Below are positions 34,260-43,215 of a stretch of DNA of 46,883 bases, piece after piece. Made by a program: the position numbers and the translations under genes. The notes beneath the pieces are model-generated. The model did not search any database. It was not told the DNA's origin and was given only the letters and a program-made list of their open reading frames with translations. The stretch spans positions 1-46,883 of the forward strand of contig JAADGE010000036.1 in the NCBI GenBank assembly GCA_013152535.1. The letters are read 5' to 3'. Numbering within the stretch: the first letter of the stretch is position 1; each line of letters opens with the position of its first letter. This stretch comes from Chlorobiota bacterium (GTDB lineage Bacteria > Bacteroidota > Bacteroidia > Bacteroidales > JAADGE01).

Positions 34260-35090
34260 ATGAAAAAATTAAAATATATTGTATTATTTCTATTAAGTAC
34301 CGTGATAATAAGTTCTTGTGATTTATTTGATAAATCTACGGTACTTGATGCAAATTCAGAGGGCAATAATTTGGCTACATTTGAAAAACACAGTATTGTT
34401 TATTCACAAGTTGCAACAGGTGATGAATATACTTTTGATGTTCAGGTGAGAATTAAAGGTCCTTCAGTTATGAAAATGACAGGAGATGTTCCTGTTACAA
34501 TTAAAGTTGATACGAGTTCTACTGCTATTGAAGGAACTCACTATAGAATCGATAATAATAAATTAACATTAAAAGCAGATAATAATTATCTCGGTAACGT
34601 TCAAGTTACTATGATAACAGCCGGTATTGTAGCACCTTTACCGGAAGATCCTCAATTGATTCTGTATATTGTACCGTCAGGTACTTCTGAAAATGTTGTC
34701 GGAGACGGTGTTCCTTGTAAAATTGATTTAGTTTACGGATGTCTTTCTCATTTTGATGCAACTACATACAGCGTTGTTGCTACCAGAGACGGTGCTTTCT
34801 ACGATTCATGGTCGGGTGAAGTTATTACCAAAATAGGTGTGGAAACATACAGAACTACACGTGTCGGACATTGGGTTTCTCTTGGAGTTGGTACTCCGGG
34901 ATATACATTCCTCAATAAATGTGATGCTTTAACCGTTCCGAAACAAAACTTAGTTGATTATTACAGTAATCAGGTACAAGGTTCAGGTACAGCAGATCCT
35001 GTTACAGGAGTTTTGGATATTGTTTATACGATTAAAAGTTCTGGTTGGGAAAGTACGTATGAATATATTTATACCCCGGAACCTAAATAA
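34260..35090 (+). CDS. SusE-position lipoprotein with Calx-beta/Ig-like domain
   Basis: The 276-residue protein has a lipobox (VIISSCDLFD, Cys20) and a beta-rich body. The first domain (about 40-150; VPVTIKVDTSSTAIEGTHYR, LTLKADNNYLGNVQVTM) looks like the DUF1735/DUF4843 or Calx-beta-type domain common in lipoproteins of SusCD operons. The C-terminal part (VYGCLSHFDATTYSVVATRD ... STYEYIYTPEPK) I do not recognise. It lies 19 bp after susD and is probably a surface-exposed accessory that helps bind substrate. Function is inferred from position. Confidence 0.75.
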   Translation: MKKLKYIVLFLLSTVIISSCDLFDKSTVLDANSEGNNLATFEKHSIVYSQVATGDEYTFDVQVRIKGPSVMKMTGDVPVTIKVDTSSTAIEGTHYRIDNNKLTLKADNNYLGNVQVTMITAGIVAPLPEDPQLILYIVPSGTSENVVGDGVPCKIDLVYGCLSHFDATTYSVVATRDGAFYDSWSGEVITKIGVETYRTTRVGHWVSLGVGTPGYTFLNKCDALTVPKQNLVDYYSNQVQGSGTADPVTGVLDIVYTIKSSGWESTYEYIYTPEPK

Positions 35091-35117
35091 TTATTAACTA
35101 AATAATAAATGTAAAAT

Positions 35118-36083
35118 ATGAAAAATATATTTAAATATTGTGCAGCAGCACTCATACTGGTTAGTTTTATTGTAGGAGGTTGTGATAACTCGCAGGTTGT
35201 TGAAGATCCGATAACCCCAGGTGGGTACGGTTATGCAACAGCCACATTTACAACCGACTTTACCGGAAACGAGGTTTCAGAAGGTGATACAATAAAATAC
35301 ATGATTAAACTTGATAAAGCTTTAGATAGAGCATTGACTTTTACTCTTAAATTAGAAGACGGAACAGCTGATGAAAATGATTTCAGTTGGTCTCCGGTAA
35401 CTATCAATCCTTTTACTAAAGAAGCTGAATTTGATGTAGTTGTTGTTGCGGACGGTGTTCCGGAACTTACAGAGACTGCTAAATTTGAAATTGGTGTTTT
35501 CGGTTTAGGCGACAGATATTTATTAAGCCCGAAAACAGTTAATCCGGTTCTTAATCTTAATATAATAAATACATCATATGATTCCGGTGGTTTAGCTGTT
35601 GCTGTTTATTGGCCGGATACAGACGATGATTGGGATGCGTATATCATTGACGAAGCAGGACTAGGAGATCCCAACGGATGGGGTTATGATTTTGTTGGAT
35701 ATGAAGGTGCAACCAGTGCTGATCCTGAAGTTATGTTATTCTTAGAAGATTACTACGGATATTGGACTGCTCCGGACGGTGTTTACTATGTTGATGTAGA
35801 TCCTTATGATGTTTCTTCTGCTCTTACTGATTTTACTATTAGTGTAGGATATCCTAACGGAGATGTTGAATTTTTTAAATTTACTTTTGATATGGCTAAA
35901 GCTGATGCTGGAGATTATCCTATGACATGGGGCTATAGTACCTTGAAAATTGTAAAAACAGGTTTAAATTATACAGTTTCTCTGTTGCCTGCATATACTA
36001 CCGGTACTAAGTCTTTTCACACCGGAACTATAAAATCAAAAGAGTTTTTTTACTCGGCAAAAAATGCTAAAAGATTATTTTAA
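35118..36083 (+). CDS. Surface lipoprotein with Calx-beta-like domain, fourth gene of SusCD operon
   Basis: The 321-residue protein has a lipoprotein signal (LILVSFIVGGCDNS, Cys22) followed by a Gly/Tyr-rich linker, a domain at about 40-135 with EGDTIKYMIKLDKALDRALT and VVADGVPELTETAKFEIGVF (Calx-beta-like) and a C-terminal acidic, Trp/Tyr/Asp-rich region (YWPDTDDDWDAYIIDEAG, LEDYYGYWTAPDGVYYVDVD) of unknown fold. The acidic patches could bind calcium. It closes the operon, 27 bp after the preceding lipoprotein, and is followed by a strong terminator. Function is unrecognised beyond the operon context. Confidence 0.75.
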   Translation: MKNIFKYCAAALILVSFIVGGCDNSQVVEDPITPGGYGYATATFTTDFTGNEVSEGDTIKYMIKLDKALDRALTFTLKLEDGTADENDFSWSPVTINPFTKEAEFDVVVVADGVPELTETAKFEIGVFGLGDRYLLSPKTVNPVLNLNIINTSYDSGGLAVAVYWPDTDDDWDAYIIDEAGLGDPNGWGYDFVGYEGATSADPEVMLFLEDYYGYWTAPDGVYYVDVDPYDVSSALTDFTISVGYPNGDVEFFKFTFDMAKADAGDYPMTWGYSTLKIVKTGLNYTVSLLPAYTTGTKSFHTGTIKSKEFFYSAKNAKRLF

Positions 36084-36100
36084 GAATTCTTGTAATAAAT

Positions 36101-36130
36101 AAAAAAAGCCGCTTTTGAGCGGCTTTTTTT
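36101..36130 (+). terminator. Intrinsic terminator of the SusCD operon
   Basis: A 13-bp stem (AAAAAAAGCCGCT / AGCGGCTTTTTTT) with a four-base loop lies 18 bp after the last stop codon. Confidence 0.95.
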
Positions 36131-36215
36131 ATTTATGTAAACTTGTTTATTTTTTTAATTTGTATCGCAAATTTTACATTTTTAGCAATAATATTAGTAT
36201 TTTATAAAATAATAT

Positions 36216-36223
36216 TATATTTG
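36216..36223 (+). promoter_or_regulatory. -7 element for the lipoprotein/propeller pair
   Basis: TATATTTG matches TAnnTTTG and lies 33 bp before the start at 36257; no exact -33 TTTG is visible. A small hairpin GGGT-GTTTTTT-ACCC (36226-36240) lies in the leader. Confidence 0.5.
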
Positions 36224-36256
36224 TTGGGTGTTTTTTACCCATAGAACAGTACTTTT

Positions 36257-36700
36257 ATGAAATTTAAGTTTATTATTTATTTTTTCACAGTAATTTTTTA
36301 TGCTTATTCTTGTACCGGCACAAAAGATACTGTTACAAAAAATAAACATGAGATTATCAGCTATAAAGATCTTGCTTTTCAGAGGTACGGGAATGATACA
36401 ATTTTTACACTCAGTCCTGCTGGAATGTATGTATTATGCCAAAAAAGAATAAATAAAGATAATCTAAATCCGAATATATTATCAGAATTTTTTGTATATG
36501 ATTTGAAGAAAAATAAAATTATTTACGAAGATAAAATTTCAAATTCTACAATTACCTGGTTTTCTGATGCTGAATTGAAAATTTCAGTACAAAAAGGCAT
36601 TATTCATTCTTCTTCGGATAACGGAAAAATAATTTATATTTATAACTTAAAATCGCACAAAAAAAATATTATTCAGGACAAAATCATAATTAACAAATAA
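36257..36700 (+). CDS. Small lipoprotein of unknown function
   Basis: The 147-residue protein has a lipobox (VIFYAYSCTGTK, Cys19) and a short beta-rich body: LAFQRYGNDTIFTLSPAGMY, LSEFFVYDLKKNKIIYED, SDNGKIIYIYNLKSHKKNII. The repeating YD-KK-I-Y pattern resembles one or two blades of a beta-propeller. I do not recognise the family. It is followed after 7 bp by the large Asp-box protein, so the two are co-transcribed and may interact at the surface. Confidence 0.7.
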   Translation: MKFKFIIYFFTVIFYAYSCTGTKDTVTKNKHEIISYKDLAFQRYGNDTIFTLSPAGMYVLCQKRINKDNLNPNILSEFFVYDLKKNKIIYEDKISNSTITWFSDAELKISVQKGIIHSSSDNGKIIYIYNLKSHKKNIIQDKIIINK

Positions 36701-36707
36701 AAACAAT

Positions 36708-39700
36708 ATGAAAAGAAAAATTTTACTTTCAGGAATTTTAATATTCGTAATTATTCTAAGTGTATTTATTGGTCAAAAAAGGATATATAGAAATATTCTA
36801 GCTACAGGGCAAAGTGTTGACAATCAATCTGTTAAAGCAATCGATATTAAGGAAGCCGATAATCCGGATATGTTTACACAATATTTTAAAAATATTACAA
36901 CACGAATAGGAGATGCTGAATCTGCCTATAAAATGAATTATAAAACTATTGAATTAAAAAAAGCTTTAAAAAGATATCAGTCTTTAAAATTGAATAAAGT
37001 CTTATTACTATGGGTTCAAAGGGGGCCGGCTAATATCGGCGGCAGAACGCGAGCCGTAGTTGTAGATCCTGATGATACTAATCATAATACATGGTATGCA
37101 GGGGCTGCATCCGGAGGTATTTGGAAAACAACAGATGCCGGAAGTAACTGGACTAATTTGTCTGATGATTTTACAAATTTATCTGTTAATGCCTTAGTAA
37201 TGGCAAAATCAAATACGAATATTTTATATGCAGGAACCGGGGAAAGTTTTCCCGGCGGAACTCATTTAAAAGGTAATGGTATATGGAAAACAACTGACAG
37301 AGGCGTAACCTGGGTTCAATTAAGTTCAACTGCAAACGATGAGAATTTTGCATATATTAACCGAATTATTGTAAGTCCTGTTGATGCAAATATTGTTGTT
37401 GCAGCTACTGAAACCGGATTGTTCAAATCTACAAACGGAGGAACTTCTTGGAATAATGTATATAAAAGTAATTTCGGGGTTGAGGATTTAACTGCTGACC
37501 CTACGGATTTTAATATATTATTTGCCGGAGATAATTCAAAGGGAATAATTCGCTCGGCAAATGCCGGTGATACTTGGTTATATTCTTCTGAAGGAATCGG
37601 GCAAGGAACCAGATTTGAAGTTACTGTCTCAAATGTGAATCATAACAATGTATTTACCAGTGTAAATATCTCAGATACAGTATCTAATGTTTATTTTTCA
37701 GATGACAGCGGATTAACTTGGAAAAAATTTAATGATTTACAAAATTTTCTTGGCGGACAAGGAGAGTATGATAACATTGCAAGAGCTCATCCTTATAATG
37801 CTGATGAAGTATTTGTTGGCGGAGTCGATTTATGGAAAGTAAAATTTAACGGAAGTGAAACAACTTCAGATCCTGAAGTCCTTAAGGCATTTACTGGTAA
37901 TACAACGTTTTTATCGTTTATTAATTTTGGAGGTGAGTTTTTGAACGGTGGTTTAAGTATTAAAGGAGGTACAAATATTAGTCCTTCAGACTGGACTTCG
38001 GTTGAAATACGTTTCGGACCGGGATTGACTCAGAAGGCTCATCGATTTACTGTGCCTGACAATTCAACCTTCGGAGTTCCGGCATCTGATTACACTTATC
38101 AAGATTATGTTGACGTTCCGTTTCAGGTTTGGGATGTAACAAATAATACACAATTAATGGTTTCTTTCAGAGATCAGGAAAAGGACGGAGAATTTAATTT
38201 ATATGAAAGAACAAGTGATGCTTACGGTAAGTTAGGCAGAGAATATATTTTTATTAATGCTGTTCCTTATAATGCAACTGTTCCGGATCCTAATATTACT
38301 GTAAACGGGGGTCATTTATATAAAAATTTATATATGATTTGGCCTACTTTAGCAGAAGGTGAGACGTGGACACCTGCAAATCTTCCTGTTTCTAAAATCT
38401 CTGTATTATATGGTTCATTAACCTTAAAATCAGGAGTTAAAACCAGTATTGCAGATTCTTACGGTAAATGGGGAGGTCCTAACGGATATAATCAAGGTGC
38501 AGGTTTCGGAACAACATCTATTCCCGGACTTCATCCGGATCATCATGAAATCATTTTCATCCCTACCGGAAGCCCTAACTTTACGATGATTGATGCAAAT
38601 GACGGCGGAATTGGGGTATCATATGATAACGGTGCAACCTTAGATCAAATTCCAACGAATTATATTACAACTCAATATTACGGAGTGGCAAAACATCCTA
38701 CAAAAAATGAATATATAGGAGGAATGCAGGATAATGGAACTTGGCAATCTCCTGTTGGTGAAAATGCTTCAAGCAGCAGTGATTATTTTTTCAGAATTGG
38801 TGGTGATGGTTTTGAATGTCTGTGGAATACTTCGAATCCGAATTTAATGCTCGGAAGTCTTTATAATAATGCAATTAAGCGTTCTGTAAATTCCGGAAGT
38901 TCTTGGGCAAGTTCTGTAACCGGAATTTTAAATGGTGACGGACCGTTTATTACAAGGTTATCTGCTTCAAAAGAAAATCCGGATTTAGTGTTTGCAGTGG
39001 GAAATACAGGTGTTTACAGGTCTGAAAATTTTGGGCTTAATTGGACATTAAAACCAATTCATACGAATTGGGCACAAGATAATAAAGTTTCCAGTTCTCA
39101 TAATGTTGAAATCTCTTTGGCAAACGGTAAGATTGTTTGGGCAGGAGGAGGAATGGCAACTGATTACGGATTGCAATTGCAAGTTTCTTCTGATTACGGA
39201 AATACATTTACGGCTGTCAAGGATTATGATCTTGTTTCTATGAATGCTTTTATAAGTGGCATAAGTACACACCCGATTGATGAAAATACTGCTTATGTTC
39301 TGTTTTCTTTAAGTCATGCTCCCAAAATATTGAGAACAGAAGATTTAGGACAAACTTGGGAAGATATCTCAGGATTCGGAACCGGAAGCGTGAGTACAAA
39401 CGGTTTTTCGGACGTTGTTACACATTGTTTATTAGTCATGCCTAATAATCCGAATATAATATGGGTGGGTACTGATATCGGACTTTTTGAATCAACTGAC
39501 AACGGAATTAGTTGGCATATTGCTAATAACGGTCTGCCTCCTGTTTCGGTATATGATATGCAAATAGTCGGAGATCAAGTAGTAGTTGCTACTCACGGAA
39601 GAGGTATTTGGACTGTTGATATGCCGGAAATTGATAATGTTCCGTATATTACTTCTTTTAACAAAGGGAATATAGATACATTGGAAGTTGTCTCAGATTT

Positions 39701-40166
39701 TAAAGTTAATTATGACAGTGTTGAAGTTTATATTAATAATACAAAAGATACTGTCTTGATTAATCCTTCAACGGGTGTTCAAAATATTGATGTTGATATA
39801 AATCTTATTAATGAATCTGATTACGCAGCATATATAATTGGATATATTGGTTCAGAACCTTATTTTTCTAATACTATTAATTATTATTATTCAACTGTTT
39901 CAATTTTTTCTTTGCCTGAATTTATTGAATCCTTTAAAGTATATCCGAATCCATCTTCGGGAATTATATACTTTGATATTGATAATTCAGTAAAGAAGAT
40001 GAGTCTGTATATTTATAATATTAGCGGACAACAAGTATATTCTGAAAATATAGTTAATAATGAAAAAAACAGTTTGAATTTATCGTTTCTTTCAAAAGGA
40101 ACTTATTTTATGCAAATAATCTCAGATAAAAAAAGGTATTCACAAACTATTCAAATCAGCAGGTAA
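36708..40166 (+). CDS. Large Asp-box (BNR/sortilin-like) propeller protein with T9SS sorting domain
   Basis: The 1152-residue product starts with a signal sequence (KILLSGILIFVIILSVFIG). It carries about ten Asp-box repeats of the SxDxGxTW type, for example KTTDAGSNWTNL, KTTDRGVTWVQL, KSTNGGTSWNNV, RTEDLGQTWEDI and ESTDNGISWHIA, expected to build one or two beta-propellers as in VPS10/sortilin and BNR glycosidases. An unrelated segment (about 395-580; FRDQEKDGEFNLYERTSDAY) interrupts the blades. The C-terminus is a T9SS type A sorting domain (FKVYPNPSSGIIYFDI ... GTYFMQII), so it is exported by type IX secretion and attached or released at the surface. Catalytic residues are not evident. A binding or processing role is inferred. 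Confidence 0.85.
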   Translation: MKRKILLSGILIFVIILSVFIGQKRIYRNILATGQSVDNQSVKAIDIKEADNPDMFTQYFKNITTRIGDAESAYKMNYKTIELKKALKRYQSLKLNKVLLLWVQRGPANIGGRTRAVVVDPDDTNHNTWYAGAASGGIWKTTDAGSNWTNLSDDFTNLSVNALVMAKSNTNILYAGTGESFPGGTHLKGNGIWKTTDRGVTWVQLSSTANDENFAYINRIIVSPVDANIVVAATETGLFKSTNGGTSWNNVYKSNFGVEDLTADPTDFNILFAGDNSKGIIRSANAGDTWLYSSEGIGQGTRFEVTVSNVNHNNVFTSVNISDTVSNVYFSDDSGLTWKKFNDLQNFLGGQGEYDNIARAHPYNADEVFVGGVDLWKVKFNGSETTSDPEVLKAFTGNTTFLSFINFGGEFLNGGLSIKGGTNISPSDWTSVEIRFGPGLTQKAHRFTVPDNSTFGVPASDYTYQDYVDVPFQVWDVTNNTQLMVSFRDQEKDGEFNLYERTSDAYGKLGREYIFINAVPYNATVPDPNITVNGGHLYKNLYMIWPTLAEGETWTPANLPVSKISVLYGSLTLKSGVKTSIADSYGKWGGPNGYNQGAGFGTTSIPGLHPDHHEIIFIPTGSPNFTMIDANDGGIGVSYDNGATLDQIPTNYITTQYYGVAKHPTKNEYIGGMQDNGTWQSPVGENASSSSDYFFRIGGDGFECLWNTSNPNLMLGSLYNNAIKRSVNSGSSWASSVTGILNGDGPFITRLSASKENPDLVFAVGNTGVYRSENFGLNWTLKPIHTNWAQDNKVSSSHNVEISLANGKIVWAGGGMATDYGLQLQVSSDYGNTFTAVKDYDLVSMNAFISGISTHPIDENTAYVLFSLSHAPKILRTEDLGQTWEDISGFGTGSVSTNGFSDVVTHCLLVMPNNPNIIWVGTDIGLFESTDNGISWHIANNGLPPVSVYDMQIVGDQVVVATHGRGIWTVDMPEIDNVPYITSFNKGNIDTLEVVSDFKVNYDSVEVYINNTKDTVLINPSTGVQNIDVDINLINESDYAAYIIGYIGSEPYFSNTINYYYSTVSIFSLPEFIESFKVYPNPSSGIIYFDIDNSVKKMSLYIYNISGQQVYSENIVNNEKNSLNLSFLSKGTYFMQIISDKKRYSQTIQISR

Positions 40167-40195
40167 AAATCTGTTTATTATTTTGGCAAATACCG

Positions 40196-40222
40196 GCCCC
40201 TTTAATTTTAGGGGCTTTTTTT
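40196..40222 (+). terminator. Intrinsic terminator after the Asp-box protein
   Basis: GCCCCT / AGGGGC with an 8-nt loop is followed by seven T, 29 bp after the stop codon. Confidence 0.92.
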
Positions 40223-40238
40223 ATTTAAACAAACTTTA

Positions 40239-40246
40239 TAAATTTG
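40239..40246 (+). promoter_or_regulatory. -7 element for meaB
   Basis: TAAATTTG matches TAnnTTTG and lies 18 bp before the start codon at 40265; the -33 position falls in the T-run of the preceding terminator. Confidence 0.5.
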
Positions 40247-40264
40247 CAGTGTTAATTTCAATAG

Positions 40265-41338
40265 ATGAAGAAACAATCAAAATCATCCCTTTCAGTTAAA
40301 AAAGGTGTGAAAAACGTCAAATCTTTTGGTGAGAAATCAGTTTCTGACTTTAAAAAAAATAAAAAGAAAGAAATGCCGGTTAATTTTTATCTTAACGGAA
40401 TAAGAGCCGGTGATATAACTATTTTGAGTCAGGCAATAACATTGGTTGAAAGTGCGAAAAAGGAGCACAAGGAAAAGGCACAAGAAATTATAAAACAATG
40501 TTTACAGTTGAGCGGAAATTCTGTCAGAATAGGGATAACAGGTGTTCCGGGAGTAGGGAAAAGTACTTTTATAGAAACTTTGGGAATGTTTCTTCTTAAA
40601 AAGGGGAAGAAAATTGCCGTACTTGCAATTGATCCTTCCAGCGAACGTTCCGGCGGAAGTATTCTCGGCGATAAAACACGAATGGAAAAACTCAGTGTCG
40701 AAAAAAATGCTTTTATTCGTCCTTCACCTTCAGCAGGTTCGCTCGGCGGTGTTGCCCGAAAAACTGCTGAAACAATTATTTTATGCGAAGCAGCCGGTTT
40801 TGATACCGTTCTTATTGAAACCGTAGGCGTAGGACAATCAGAAATTGCTGTCAGTTCAATGGTTGATTTTTTTATGTTGTTGATGCTTGCAGGTGCAGGT
40901 GATGAATTACAGGGCATAAAAAGGGGTATTATGGAAATGGCAGATTTAATTGTTATTAACAAAGCTGACGGTGATAATATGCCTAATGCATTACGTGCAA
41001 AAGCTGAGTATCAAAATGCCTTACATCTTTTCCCTCCGACCTCTTCAGGCTGGGAACCGAAAGTTGTTACGGCTTCTGCTCAAACCGGAAACGGAATTGC
41101 CGGTACGTACAAACTGACAGAAGATTATTTGAAATTAACAAAAGATAATAGATATTTTACAAAAAAACGACATCTGCAGGCAAAATATCGAATGTATGAA
41201 ACGATTAACGAAGAATTAAAAAACAGATTTTACAATAATTCGGATACAGCAAAAAAAATAAAAGAAACAGAAAAAGATGTTTTGGCAGGGAAAATAAGTC
41301 CGTATGCGGCTGCACAAATATTACTTGACAAATTTTAA
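40265..41338 (+). CDS. meaB: Methylmalonyl-CoA mutase-associated GTPase MeaB
   Basis: The 357-residue G3E-class GTPase has Walker A GVPGVGKST (93-101), AIDPSSERSGGSILGDKTRM, the switch region VGVGQSEIAV and the guanine motif NKADGDN. MeaB guards adenosylcobalamin-dependent methylmalonyl-CoA mutase, gating cofactor loading and protecting it from inactivation. Residues 1-37 form an unusual Lys/Ser-rich extension (KSSLSVKKGVKNVKS) absent from typical MeaB. The mutase genes are not in the window. Its stop shares the palindromic TTAA with the convergent TIGR02757 gene. With the B12 riboswitch elsewhere in the window it shows that cobalamin metabolism matters to this organism. Confidence 0.95.
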   Translation: MKKQSKSSLSVKKGVKNVKSFGEKSVSDFKKNKKKEMPVNFYLNGIRAGDITILSQAITLVESAKKEHKEKAQEIIKQCLQLSGNSVRIGITGVPGVGKSTFIETLGMFLLKKGKKIAVLAIDPSSERSGGSILGDKTRMEKLSVEKNAFIRPSPSAGSLGGVARKTAETIILCEAAGFDTVLIETVGVGQSEIAVSSMVDFFMLLMLAGAGDELQGIKRGIMEMADLIVINKADGDNMPNALRAKAEYQNALHLFPPTSSGWEPKVVTASAQTGNGIAGTYKLTEDYLKLTKDNRYFTKKRHLQAKYRMYETINEELKNRFYNNSDTAKKIKETEKDVLAGKISPYAAAQILLDKF

Positions 41339-42114
41339 ATTTTTCCGAATCCTTCAAATACTCCGGTGCCGAAAAGAGCAAAATCATATTTAACAGGGTC
41401 GTTATTATCAAATTTTTGTAAATTTTCAGTGAGTTCAATTGCTGCTTTCCGGTCATTTTGTTTACGAGATAATAATTCCAAAGCTCTTGCCGTATTTCCC
41501 GAATGTACATCTAAAGGTATTATTAACTTTGATGTCGGAATGTCATTCCAAATCCCGAAATGAACACCTCTGCTGTCGTTTCTTACCATCCACATCAAAA
41601 ATAAATTAATACGTTTGGCCGCAGAGTTTTTTAAAACATTTGCAATATGTTTTTCAGTTCGTTGTTCGTGAGGTAATTCAAAGAAAATTTCTCTGAAATA
41701 TTTGATTGATGAAAAAACGGACTTTTCTTTTTTATATCCCGTTGTAAATATGTTTTCTAATCCTCCGTAATTATTGTATATATTTCTTAATGATTTTAGA
41801 AATGACTGAAAATCAACAGGTTTGAAAGTTCTGTGTCCGGTAAAGGCTGTTTTATCAAAATCACGGTCAGTACCGTTAATAATAAATTCATAAGGATTAT
41901 TTTGCAATGCCAGCATCATTTTTTTCGCATTATTAATAATCATACTTCTTTTTCCCCAAGCAATTGTGCTTGTTAAAAATGCGGCAATTTCAATATCTTC
42001 TTTTTTTGGATATTGATGCGGAATTTGTATCGGATCACTGTCAATAAAGGACGGACGATTATATAAATCGTATTTTTCGTTAAGAAATTCTTCTAATTCG
42101 GATTTGTTAAGCAT
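41335..42114 (-). CDS. TIGR02757/DUF2400 family protein
   Basis: The 259-residue cytoplasmic protein begins MLNKSELEEFLNEKYDLYN and contains DSDPIQIPHQYPKKEDIEIA, FLTSTIAWGKRS and DVHSGNTARALELL, all typical of the TIGR02757 family. Function is unknown; the helical layout with a conserved HSGNTAR segment recalls helix-hairpin-helix DNA glycosylase folds, but I would not assign activity. It is the last gene of a likely DUF4254-GT9-TIGR02757 operon and overlaps the convergent meaB by four bases with no terminator between them. Confidence 0.88.
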   Translation of the reverse strand: MLNKSELEEFLNEKYDLYNRPSFIDSDPIQIPHQYPKKEDIEIAAFLTSTIAWGKRSMIINNAKKMMLALQNNPYEFIINGTDRDFDKTAFTGHRTFKPVDFQSFLKSLRNIYNNYGGLENIFTTGYKKEKSVFSSIKYFREIFFELPHEQRTEKHIANVLKNSAAKRINLFLMWMVRNDSRGVHFGIWNDIPTSKLIIPLDVHSGNTARALELLSRKQNDRKAAIELTENLQKFDNNDPVKYDFALFGTGVFEGFGKI

Positions 42115-42182
42115 ATTATTTAATGAAATTTAGTGAATGATATTTTATTCTTCTTTTACTGAAAATTTAGTGTAAAAGAATT

Positions 42183-43202
42183 TCAGCCGGTTATCTTTTT
42201 GCAGATTCTGAGAATGTCATTCGGGTTCACGGAATAAAGACATTCAAGCGTTTTTTTATAACATTTTTTATTTCCGAAAACCGAACATGGTCGGCAATGT
42301 AAATTGTTATTTTGAATGATATGATTTTTTTCAGCAGGGACAAAAGGAGTAAACCCTGCAAAAGGGTGGGTGGCACCCCAAATTGAAATAATATTTACCG
42401 AAGTTAATGCTGCAAGGTGCATATTCCCTGAATCCAGTGTAATCATTACATCTAATTTGTTAATCAGAGCAATTTCATTTTCTAAACTGAATTTTCCGAT
42501 AACCGAAATTGTATCGGTATATTTTTTTTCAAGGTTTTCTGCAATTTCTTTTTCTTTTTTACCGCCTCCGAAAATAAAAATTTTGTAATTGTTTTCGGAA
42601 AGTAATTTTATCAATTCTTCCGTCATTTCAAGCGGATATTGTTTTTGAAGATGTTTGGCAAAAGGAGCAACACCTATTTTTTTTTCTTTTCCTTTAAGTA
42701 AATTTAGTGATTCTTCGGTAATATTAAAATTTAATGTATAAGAATTATTTAAAGTTAACGGCAAGCCGGCTTTTTTAAATGTATCTGCATAGCGTTGTAT
42801 GCTGTGCTTTAGCTGTTTAAACAGTTTGTTTTTTTTGCGTGTTAATTGTTTCTTTTCTTTTCTGCCTTTATCTATTTTTACAATATCGGTTCCTTTCAGT
42901 CTGAAAAAAAAACGAATAATCTTTGTCCTTAAAACATCATGAATATCAATAATAATATCAGGTTTTACCTCTTTTTGAAGTTCTTTAAAGAGTTTGTATA
43001 AGCCGAAAATATTTTTATGCTTACCTTTAAAATCCGGATTAATAAGTGTAATATTCGGTATTCCGGTAAATAACGGATTAAACAGCTTATTTGTAAGCAT
43101 AAAAATTTTATTTTTCGGATGTTGTTCCGAAAATGCACTTAAAACAGCTGTACTCATTGCAACATCACCCATTGCTGATAATCTGAATACTAATACATTC
43201 AT
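42183..43202 (-). CDS. Glycosyltransferase family 9 (heptosyltransferase-like)
   Basis: The 339-residue GT-B protein starts VLVFRLSAMGDVAMSTAVL, as ADP-heptose transferases do, and includes the second-domain features KKIGVAPFAKHLQKQYP, TLDSGNMHLAAL and WGATHPFAGFTPF. Family 9 enzymes add heptose or related sugars to the LPS inner core at the inner membrane. The acceptor in Bacteroidota is generally not defined. It follows DUF4254 by 13 bp, an arrangement common in this phylum and suggesting the two act together, and precedes the TIGR02757 gene by 68 bp. Confidence 0.93.
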   Translation of the reverse strand: MNVLVFRLSAMGDVAMSTAVLSAFSEQHPKNKIFMLTNKLFNPLFTGIPNITLINPDFKGKHKNIFGLYKLFKELQKEVKPDIIIDIHDVLRTKIIRFFFRLKGTDIVKIDKGRKEKKQLTRKKNKLFKQLKHSIQRYADTFKKAGLPLTLNNSYTLNFNITEESLNLLKGKEKKIGVAPFAKHLQKQYPLEMTEELIKLLSENNYKIFIFGGGKKEKEIAENLEKKYTDTISVIGKFSLENEIALINKLDVMITLDSGNMHLAALTSVNIISIWGATHPFAGFTPFVPAEKNHIIQNNNLHCRPCSVFGNKKCYKKTLECLYSVNPNDILRICKKITG

Positions 43203-43215
43203 TATCGACTTAATA

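Noticed and set aside
40429-40962. A 177-residue minus-strand reading frame opposite meaB.
   Set aside because: It mirrors conserved GTPase motifs on the opposite strand and has no features of its own.
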